This document shows, piece after piece, positions 1-5,065 of a stretch of 5,065 bases of DNA (positions are counted from its first letter, which is position 1; each line of letters opens with the position of its first letter). The position numbers were made by a program, and so were the translations under genes. The DNA is from Myxococcales bacterium. GTDB lineage: Bacteria > Myxococcota_A > Bradymonadia > Bradymonadales > Bradymonadaceae. The notes beneath the pieces are model-generated. The model searched no databases. It was given only the letters and a program-made list of their open reading frames with translations, and was not told the origin of the DNA. Where the stretch lies: NCBI GenBank assembly GCA_007120915.1, contig SKMT01000244.1, positions 1 to 5,065 of the forward strand, written 5' to 3'.

Positions 1-1921
1 GGAGACGGTGGACCTGCTGATTTCGGACATCAAGATGCCGGGTGAGATCGACGGGTTTCAGTTGATCTTGCGCGCCAAGGAGATGGCCCCGGACGCCCGG
101 GTGATGATCATCACCGCCTTCGGCACCCACCGCATCCAGAACTTCGCGGAGCGGATGGGGATTTCGCACTACATCGAAAAACCATTTACCGTCGATGAAC
201 TGCGCGGTGCCGTCCAAGAGGTCATCGACGAGCACGAGGGGTTCCAGGGGGTGTTGTCGGATCTGGAGCTGACGGACATTATCCAGATGCTGTGTCTGTC
301 CAAGCGCACGGCACTGCTGCATCTGAAACACCGGGAGAGGCGGGGGCGGATCGTATTCGACACCGGCGATGTAGTTCACGCCCAGTTCGACGGTGAAATT
401 GGTGCGGAAGCGGTCTATGAGATGCTGAGTTTGCGCCAGGGCGACATCTTCATGCAGTCGGACTTCGAGCCGGTGGAACGCAGCATCGACATCGGGTGGC
501 AGGACCTGCTTCTGGAAGCGGTGAAGCGAACCGATGAAGCGCGCATGGAACAACAGCAGGAGCGTACCCGTCAGGAGTTGGGAAGCCTCAGTGAGGCAAC
601 CGCACTGGGCACCGGTGAGGAGTTGGCGCCCTCGGAAGAGGCCTCGGAAAACGAGCCGCAGCGGACTCAAACGCCGATAGGGGTAGCAGCGGCGACGATG
701 GGCGGTGAGGAATCGGAGAGCAACGAAGAGGAGTCAACGGGGCTGGGCAACGAGTCGAGCAGCGGGATGTTCTTTTCGGAAGAAGAGCTCCAGGAGATTG
801 AAGAAGCCAGTGAGGCGGCCGTCGAAGAGGACGCCGCATCCGAGTCCGATGAGTCCGATGCGTCGTCGCAGATCGAAGAGTCGTCGCAGCCGGAGGCGGA
901 GCAATCCACGCCACAGATGGTCGAGGACCGTGAAGAACCAGCGGAAGTGGAGGAGCCGCACGAGCCAGGAGAGCCGCTTCGCGAGGAGGCACCGACCGCC
1001 GAGTTTCAGATCGAGGACTGGGCCAAGGCGGCGACGATGTATCCCGAGGATGCTGAAAAGCAGCCCTCAGATCAGCAACATGGAGAGGTCGACGGCGGCG
1101 ACGACCTGTCGACAGCGGCTGTGGGGGCGCGATCGGATGGCGAGGCGTCAGGTGATCGACCGCCGTCGCATAGCGGGGCGTTTGCGGCGGTGAGTTCGAG
1201 AGATTCCGGTGAGTTCGACACCCTGGACAATGGAATGCCAGCAGGCACGGAAGCATCGCTGGGCGCGGATGGGGAAGCGGAGCCGCCGGTGGATGCCTCG
1301 GGGCCATTTGCATCGGTGCGGGAGCGAACGGGCCGGGGCAATGATGGTGTGCAAAGTGCGAGCCCTGCCGGTGTCGAAAGCAGGGAGTTCAGTGGTGGAA
1401 ACCAGACCAGGGGGGCGGGCAAGCGCCAGCGTACCGGAACGTCGCCGGGGATGGCGGTATTAAACCCCAACGCCACGCCGGCGTCGGAACCGACAGAGGA
1501 GTCTTCCGAGGAGCAACAGCCCGTTGCCCCCCAACAGCAGTCATCGTCGTCCGATGTGCTGGACTCTTTCGTCGACGAGTGCTCGGGGCTGCTGGCCACG
1601 GCACTGGTGTCAGTGCAGCAGGGCCGAATCACGGAGCAGGTAGATGTCGCCTACGGGGGAGGGTTGGCAACGGATGCGCTTGGTGAGCGTTTGAGTGAAT
1701 TTTTCTCGCGCGCCGAGCAGTCGGTAGCAGCGCTGGGTCAACACGATCAGCTTCGGGAGCTGCAATTGGTGCTCGACGATGCATACCTGCTGTTGCGTTC
1801 GGTGGAACAGACGCCGCTGATTCACATTGCAGTGGTGGACCGAGAGATCAGTCTGGGCATCGCGCTGGTGTTGATGCGTCAGTTTGCAGACCAGCTCAGC
1901 CAGGGGATGGCAACGCAATAG
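1..1921 (+). CDS. Response regulator with DUF4388 domain, long acidic linker and C-terminal Roadblock-like domain (5' partial)
   Basis: The frame is open to the left edge, so the start lies outside; the GTG at 8 falls inside the receiver domain and is not the true start. Residues are counted from that GTG. Residues 1-75 are the second half of a receiver (REC) domain: phosphoacceptor Asp7 in ISDIKMPG, the switch Thr36 in IITAFG, and Lys58 in YIEKPF. About 50 N-terminal residues are missing. Residues 79-178 match the DUF4388 (PatA-type) pattern, starting GVLSDLELTDIIQML and including GRIVFDTGDVVHAQ. Residues 180-514 are a low-complexity linker rich in Glu, Ser, Ala and Pro, probably disordered. 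Residues 515-637 form a folded-looking domain that resembles the product of the next gene, with DVLDSFVDECSG near its start and a final helix with LMRQFA. No DNA-binding domain is visible, so the output is probably protein-protein contact. Domain calls are from motifs; the role in polarity or signalling is inferred. Confidence 0.9.
   Translation, partial: ETVDLLISDIKMPGEIDGFQLILRAKEMAPDARVMIITAFGTHRIQNFAERMGISHYIEKPFTVDELRGAVQEVIDEHEGFQGVLSDLELTDIIQMLCLSKRTALLHLKHRERRGRIVFDTGDVVHAQFDGEIGAEAVYEMLSLRQGDIFMQSDFEPVERSIDIGWQDLLLEAVKRTDEARMEQQQERTRQELGSLSEATALGTGEELAPSEEASENEPQRTQTPIGVAAATMGGEESESNEEESTGLGNESSSGMFFSEEELQEIEEASEAAVEEDAASESDESDASSQIEESSQPEAEQSTPQMVEDREEPAEVEEPHEPGEPLREEAPTAEFQIEDWAKAATMYPEDAEKQPSDQQHGEVDGGDDLSTAAVGARSDGEASGDRPPSHSGAFAAVSSRDSGEFDTLDNGMPAGTEASLGADGEAEPPVDASGPFASVRERTGRGNDGVQSASPAGVESREFSGGNQTRGAGKRQRTGTSPGMAVLNPNATPASEPTEESSEEQQPVAPQQQSSSSDVLDSFVDECSGLLATALVSVQQGRITEQVDVAYGGGLATDALGERLSEFFSRAEQSVAALGQHDQLRELQLVLDDAYLLLRSVEQTPLIHIAVVDREISLGIALVLMRQFADQLSQGMATQ
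545..1549 (+). other. Acidic, probably disordered linker within the response regulator
   Basis: This stretch encodes residues 180-514 of the response regulator. It is dominated by Glu, Asp, Ser, Ala, Gly and Pro and has few large hydrophobic residues. Acidic residues are densest around residues 233-325. Arg and Lys become common between about 436 and 475 (RERTGRG, TRGAGKRQRTG). Two short segments look able to form helices: about 252-275 (SGMFFSEEELQEIEE) and about 332-345 (EFQIEDWAKAATMY). The tetrapeptide SGxF occurs four times. The reading frame has no stop throughout, so I treat it as real coding sequence. Open frames on the other strand here are composition artefacts. Confidence 0.75.
842..859 (+). 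repeat. Tandem 9-base direct repeat in the linker
   Basis: Two perfect adjacent copies of GAGTCCGAT encode the peptide ESD-ESD, offset by one base from the reading frame. A second short direct repeat, TCGTCGCAG, lies just downstream at 863-871 and 881-889. Such in-frame repeats are typical of low-complexity linkers that grow and shrink by replication slippage. I see no regulatory role. Confidence 0.6.
1550..1918 (+). other. Diverged Roadblock/LC7-like domain at the C-terminus of the response regulator
   Basis: Residues 515-637 align by eye with the stand-alone Roadblock protein encoded immediately downstream. The opening helix DVLDSFVDECSG matches DMLDKFTDDLSG at 7 of 12 positions without gaps. 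The end of the domain (IHIAVVDREISLGI, then LMRQFA) matches YILLVVTGADTTVGF followed by MMRKHA, with a single one-residue gap. The middle section is poorly conserved. Family membership is therefore inferred from these two anchor regions, and a structure prediction would settle it. Roadblock domains usually dimerise, so this domain could pair with the neighbouring protein. Confidence 0.55.
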
Positions 1922-1933
1922 CTACAGTGGAGC

Positions 1934-1938
1934 AGGAG
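1934..1938 (+). promoter_or_regulatory. Ribosome binding site of the Roadblock gene
   Basis: AGGAG lies four bases before the ATG at 1943, within the 21-base gap after the response regulator stop codon. It supports the ATG at 1943 as the start, and the short gap supports co-transcription with the response regulator. Confidence 0.7.
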
Positions 1939-1942
1939 ACTC

Positions 1943-2329
1943 ATGAGTGAGAGCCTCACCGATATGCTCGACAAATTCACCGACGATCTGTCGGGTTGTA
2001 TGCATGCCAGTGTGGTGGATGTGTCCACAGGGCTGGCGCTGGTGGCGAAGTCGAACTCCACGGAGGTAAGCGGGGAGGGCACCGATGCGTTCCACGCCGA
2101 TCTGTATCGGATGAGCCAGAAGCTGCTCGCCGATTTGCCGATGGGAGATGAACCGCGCGAGATTGTGATGCGCAGCCAGCAAGCGACGTTCGTGTCCACT
2201 CCTCTGGAGTCGACAGGATACATATTGCTGGTGGTCACCGGTGCGGATACAACGGTGGGCTTTATTCAGGCGATGATGCGCAAGCACGCCTCCCGCATCG
2301 AAGAAGGAGTGGGTGCGCTGGTGGGGTAG
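1943..2329 (+). CDS. Roadblock/LC7 domain protein, MglB-like
   Basis: This 128-residue soluble protein has the size and layout of bacterial Roadblock/LC7 proteins. An opening amphipathic helix (TDMLDKFTDDLSGCM) is followed by a beta hairpin (ASVVDVSTGLALVAKS), a second helix (about 46-64), a central strand region (EIVMRSQQATFVSTPL), the strand YILLVVTG and a closing helix (about 104-124, with MMRKHASRIEEG). Proteins of this family dimerise; the Myxococcus member MglB regulates the Ras-like GTPase MglA in cell polarity. No GTPase gene is visible in this window, so the partner is unknown and an MglB role is not claimed. The gene sits 21 bases after the response regulator gene and is probably in its operon. 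Its opening and closing motifs recur in that regulator's C-terminal domain, which suggests a shared origin and possibly a heterodimer. It has neither a signal peptide nor a membrane segment. Confidence 0.8.
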   Translation: MSESLTDMLDKFTDDLSGCMHASVVDVSTGLALVAKSNSTEVSGEGTDAFHADLYRMSQKLLADLPMGDEPREIVMRSQQATFVSTPLESTGYILLVVTGADTTVGFIQAMMRKHASRIEEGVGALVG

Positions 2330-2340
2330 CGCGGCGCGGG

Positions 2341-3381
2341 TTAGCCGAAGACTTCAGAAGCAGTCGTGGAGGGAAGCAGCAGGGTGACGCGGGTGCCCTC
2401 GTCGGGATGAGAGTGGATCTTCCACTCTCCGCCGGCGTCACGCAGCGCCTTTTTGGCGTGTGCGAGGCCGAGGCCGAGTTGACCGGTTCGGGTTGTGAAG
2501 AAGGGGTCGGGTGCACGTTGGCGCACCCGTTCGTTCATGCCATGGCCGCGGTCGTGGATCTCGAAATGAACGAAGCCCTCTTCGATTTCGGCGATGGTCA
2601 CATCGACGGTGGTACCGGAGGGAGCGGCGTCGAGTGCGTTTTCGACCACCGGTAGCACGATGCGCTCCACGGAGGAGGCGCGGATCATCGTGGAGGGGTG
2701 GACATCGTCGAGGATGCAGTGCACATCGGCCTGTTCGGTCCCCCAGGTGTCGATGACGCTGGACAGGTCGACCAGTCGCACCGGAGAGTCCTGGTATTCG
2801 CCGGGAGTTTCGATATCCTCAATGCCGGTGATCACCCGGTTGAGCGCTGATTTTAGCTCCGTGACGGCCGTGGAGATACGGGGCGCGGACTCGGCGGCGA
2901 TTTCGGGGGCATCACGAAGTGTTTCGGCCAGAAGCTGGAGTGTAGCCAGCCGGTTCTTGAAATAGCTGGACAGTGAGTCCTGAACGTCCTTCAGGATCTC
3001 CGTGCGCAACCGGCGCAGATCCCAGCCGTGGGATTGCAACAGCGCCGAGTCATCGACCAGAAAGAAAGCGCTGGCGTCGTCGGCGTGCCCGGAGGGAGCG
3101 TCGACGGGCCAGTAACGAAATCCGTGGCGGCTGCCGAATAGCCCCCGGACCCGCAGGTGGTACTCGATGGCACCGTAGGGATGACAGAAGATGCGGTGTA
3201 GCTGCAGATAGGTCGGATCGTCGGGATCGAAGAGGTGGAAAATGGAGGGGGGTTCGTCGCGCTGGCTGAAATGCAGAGCGCGCCGGAAGAAGCGGGGAGC
3301 TTCGACGATTTCGCCGTTGCCGCGCAGAATGAGCAGGCCAGCGGGGGCGTCGAAGTCTGTTTGGTGTTCAAAAGAGGTCAT
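2341..3381 (-). CDS. PAS-like sensor with GHKL ATPase; histidine-kinase-like, phosphoacceptor His apparently replaced by Ser
   Basis: This 346-residue protein has no signal peptide or membrane segment and is probably cytoplasmic. Residues 12-115 look like a PAS-type sensor fold (GLLILRGNGEIVEAPRFF, then RVRGLFGSRHGFRYWPV). Residues 118-190 are helical and correspond to the dimerisation domain. Residues 236-336 form a GHKL ATPase with all main motifs: N-box Asn248 in VVENALDAAP, G1 box DRGHG (277-281), F-box DPFFTTRTG, and G2 box LGLGLAHAKKAL (302-313). The expected H-box reads SYFKNRLATLQLLAE (139-153). It fits the common H-E/D-hydrophobic-R/K-N-x-L pattern, but Ser139 occupies the His position, and there is no His between residues 119 and 220. 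The protein may be a non-autophosphorylating signalling ATPase or may use another route. The ATG at 3381 has no obvious Shine-Dalgarno sequence, but the frame has no ATG or GTG between the upstream stop and it. The gene follows the FadL-type gene by 48 bases, probably in one operon. Confidence 0.85.
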   Translation of the reverse strand: MTSFEHQTDFDAPAGLLILRGNGEIVEAPRFFRRALHFSQRDEPPSIFHLFDPDDPTYLQLHRIFCHPYGAIEYHLRVRGLFGSRHGFRYWPVDAPSGHADDASAFFLVDDSALLQSHGWDLRRLRTEILKDVQDSLSSYFKNRLATLQLLAETLRDAPEIAAESAPRISTAVTELKSALNRVITGIEDIETPGEYQDSPVRLVDLSSVIDTWGTEQADVHCILDDVHPSTMIRASSVERIVLPVVENALDAAPSGTTVDVTIAEIEEGFVHFEIHDRGHGMNERVRQRAPDPFFTTRTGQLGLGLAHAKKALRDAGGEWKIHSHPDEGTRVTLLLPSTTASEVFG

Positions 3382-3429
3382 ATCAACTGGGTCGCGTCGG
3401 CAGTGAACATTCGTGGTATCAGTCCCTGT

Positions 3430-4947
3430 TTAATACCGCCAGGCGACACCGGCGCTGAAGATATGGAAGTGGGCGCTCCACTGACCTTCGTTCTGAGGGT
3501 TGCCCGGGGGCGTGCCCGACTGTTCGCAGGCGTCGTCCTGAAAGTCGGGGCCTGTGCAGCTACTCATCGGGATCGGGTTGTACACTTCGCCCTGTTCGAC
3601 GGTGCGCGATGGGGAGTAGATGAAGCTGTAGCCCAGATCCAATTCCAGATTGTAGGGAAGGTGGATGGAGGCGCCGCCACCGGCGGAGTAGCGCTCCCAG
3701 CTTATGAAGTCCGCGGAGGTGTAGGCGATAGGCTGGGCGGCGGTTTCGAGAAAGCCGCCGCCGTGGGCGGTCAGCCAGGAGTTGACCCCGTAGCTGAGTC
3801 CCGTGCGAAGGCTGATGGTGTCCTGGTAGCCCTTGCGTTGGTAGACGGGCTGGAAGTTGGTCAGCGCGTCGTCTTCACTGCCGCCGGCGGGGGTGATGTT
3901 GCCGTCGAGTTCGATACGAAAGTTGTCGACGACCGACCAGTTCTCCCAGATGGTGTTAAACTCCAGATCCCAGCGTGGGCGCTCGGAGTCTGCGGGGTGC
4001 TCACCCCATTGAAGCCCCCAGCCCAGCCGCAGGGAACCGGCGTGCCAGGTCTCCAGATGCATGGTGTCATCGGTCATCTCGGGGTTCAGCGGTTCGACGG
4101 CCGGGGGATAGCCCACATCGGCGGTGCCAGTGAGGTTCCAGCGGATCGGTGGGCGGTAGGAGGCTCCCAGCCGGAGAGGGCCGTCTTCGAAGCTGATGCC
4201 GAGTACGCCGGTGGGGGCGATGCCGGAGAGGTTTCGGCCCTGCACGAAGACTTCGTCGTCGGGGTTTTCTCGCCAGGGGGGGCTGGTGTCGGTGTCGGCG
4301 ACGACAGTAAAGTCGGTGTTCTGGTAGGCGAGCATGGCGGTCAGACCGACATCGAGTCGACGGTCATCGCCGAGGTCGAACTGGTAGGCGGCGCCGACGC
4401 TGGGGTAGACCACAACCATGTCGGTCTCCACGGCCATCCCGCGCATGGGATGTTCGCGGTCGAGTTGGCATTCGCCGTCTTCGATCTCGCCGTAGCAGGG
4501 GTTGCCGTAGGCCGGGGGGCCGAAGAGCCCGGCGCCCAGGGAGAACTCGTCGGGACCAAGATCGAAGCTGGCGGCGACAAAGGGAGCGGGAAACAGCCCG
4601 CTTTCGTTGTTGACGGGCCCGAAGGTCTGGTCCGGGTCGCCACCGGGTTCCGAGTAGAAGTCGTCGCGTTGAAACTCGACGTTCAAGTCGAGCACGTTGG
4701 AGGTGATCATCAATTGGTTGTCGCGGGCAAACCCCAGAAGTGCGGGGTTGAAGTACACCGCCGAGGGGTCGGCGGTGTTGACGACGCCGGTGCCACCGCG
4801 AGCGACGGATCGCGGAGTGTTCTCACCGACTTCGAACCCGGCAGCATAAGAGGTGGTGGGAGTGGCGACAACCCCCAGGCTCAGGGTGGCGAAAAGGGCA
4901 ATCAGACAACAGCGCAGGCGTTTGGCAAAGGCAGTCACGGTGTTCAT
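3430..4947 (-). CDS. OmpP1/FadL-family outer-membrane transport protein
   Basis: This 505-residue protein is a probable outer-membrane beta barrel of the OmpP1/FadL/TodX family, whose members let long-chain fatty acids and other hydrophobic compounds cross the outer membrane. Residues 1-35 are a signal peptide: KRLR, a hydrophobic core (LIALFATLSLGVVA), then a cleavage site after SYA. The mature protein would start AGFEVGENTPRSVARGGTG, as FadL proteins typically do, and continues to the family's NPA motif in PSAVYFNPALLG (NPA at 67-69). Many alternating aromatic/hydrophobic strands follow, and the protein ends in HIFSAGVAWRY, a barrel-type end with a terminal aromatic residue. It is somewhat longer than E. 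coli FadL. Two Cys pairs lie in probable loops (151/160 and 464/474). I chose the ATG at 4947; a GTG at 4953 would add two residues, and neither has a purine-rich Shine-Dalgarno site. The substrate cannot be read from the sequence. It lies between the partial acidic-tail gene and the kinase-like gene on the same strand. Confidence 0.88.
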   Translation of the reverse strand: MNTVTAFAKRLRCCLIALFATLSLGVVATPTTSYAAGFEVGENTPRSVARGGTGVVNTADPSAVYFNPALLGFARDNQLMITSNVLDLNVEFQRDDFYSEPGGDPDQTFGPVNNESGLFPAPFVAASFDLGPDEFSLGAGLFGPPAYGNPCYGEIEDGECQLDREHPMRGMAVETDMVVVYPSVGAAYQFDLGDDRRLDVGLTAMLAYQNTDFTVVADTDTSPPWRENPDDEVFVQGRNLSGIAPTGVLGISFEDGPLRLGASYRPPIRWNLTGTADVGYPPAVEPLNPEMTDDTMHLETWHAGSLRLGWGLQWGEHPADSERPRWDLEFNTIWENWSVVDNFRIELDGNITPAGGSEDDALTNFQPVYQRKGYQDTISLRTGLSYGVNSWLTAHGGGFLETAAQPIAYTSADFISWERYSAGGGASIHLPYNLELDLGYSFIYSPSRTVEQGEVYNPIPMSSCTGPDFQDDACEQSGTPPGNPQNEGQWSAHFHIFSAGVAWRY

Positions 4948-4973
4948 GCCCACAAAAGGAGGCGAGTTACGGC

Positions 4974-5065
4974 TTATTCGCCGGAGGTGGCCGGTTCCGG
5001 CTTATCATCATCGGTGTCTTCGGGCTGCAGCTCGGCCTGGTCTTCGGAGTCGGAATCGGTGGCCA
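4974..5065 (-). CDS. C-terminal end of an unidentified protein with an acidic tail (5' partial)
   Basis: On the minus strand, a frame open from the right edge runs 29 codons to a TAA at 4976-4974. The visible peptide contains DSDSEDQAELQPEDTDDDK and ends PEPATSGE. Twelve of 29 residues are Asp or Glu and only one is Lys. It is on the same strand as the FadL-type gene and ends 26 bases before that gene's ATG, a typical operon spacing. No function can be given, because only the probably disordered tail is visible. It is supported by the open frame, the composition (similar to the acidic linker at 545-1549) and the spacing. The frame could be fortuitous, but the spacing and the lack of any other gene here make it likely. 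Confidence 0.6.
   Translation of the reverse strand, partial: ATDSDSEDQAELQPEDTDDDKPEPATSGE

Noticed and set aside
8..10. GTG as the true start of the response regulator
   Set aside because: It lies seven codons before the phosphoacceptor Asp, inside the receiver fold, and the frame stays open to the window edge.
705..1193. Arg/Ser-rich plus-strand frame overlapping the linker
   Set aside because: It overlaps the real frame shifted by one base and has the composition expected from reading Glu/Asp codons out of frame.
588..1632. Long minus-strand open frames (588-1313 and 1072-1632) opposite the response regulator linker
   Set aside because: They are Pro-, Arg- and Ser-rich shadows of the GC-rich low-complexity linker, have no recognisable motifs, and oppose a frame with clear domains on both sides.
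2315..2332. GCGCT/AGCGC hairpin at the end of the Roadblock gene as an intrinsic terminator
   Set aside because: The stem has only five pairs, the loop is eight bases, it overlaps the stop codon, and no T tract follows on either strand.
2407..3269. Plus-strand frames inside the kinase-like gene
   Set aside because: They run antisense to a gene with clear GHKL motifs, and their Arg-rich composition is typical of shadow frames.
4970..4983. CGGC/GCCG hairpin around the stop of the partial gene at the right edge
   Set aside because: A four-pair stem with a six-base loop is too weak, and there is no T tract.

Overview
The window holds two converging gene blocks with almost no non-coding DNA. GC content is high, roughly 60 percent by eye. 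A response regulator joined to a DUF4388 domain and a long acidic linker, next to a Roadblock/LC7 protein, suggests a Myxococcota or other former deltaproteobacterial lineage, possibly a Bradymonadales-like bacterium. That assignment is inferred from protein architecture only; no rRNA or other phylogenetic marker is present.

Plus strand, 1-2329: the left edge cuts into a response regulator. What remains is the second half of a receiver domain with its phosphoacceptor Asp, a DUF4388 domain, an acidic and probably disordered linker of about 335 residues, and a C-terminal domain of about 120 residues. By eye that last domain is a diverged relative of the next gene's product. The next gene, 21 bases downstream with a good ribosome binding site, encodes a 128-residue stand-alone Roadblock/LC7 (MglB-like) protein. 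The two probably form one operon.

Minus strand, 5065-2341, in transcription order: the last 29 codons of an unidentified gene with a very acidic tail, an OmpP1/FadL-type outer-membrane channel with a signal peptide, and a soluble sensor-kinase-like protein. The last protein has a PAS-like N-terminal region, a dimerisation helix and an intact GHKL ATPase domain, but Ser stands where the H-box phosphoacceptor His is expected. The gaps are 26 and 48 bases, which fits a single operon. This block meets the plus-strand block tail to tail with only 11 bases between the stop codons.

The most interesting points are the kinase-like protein that appears to lack its phosphoacceptor His, the apparent capture of a Roadblock-like domain at the C-terminus of the response regulator beside a free Roadblock protein, and a repeated SGxF tetrapeptide in the linker. 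A working picture, which is inference, is a phosphorylation-controlled scaffold that engages a Roadblock protein (and perhaps a Ras-like GTPase encoded elsewhere), next to an envelope transport and sensing operon. No RNA gene, mobile element, CRISPR array or convincing intrinsic terminator was seen.
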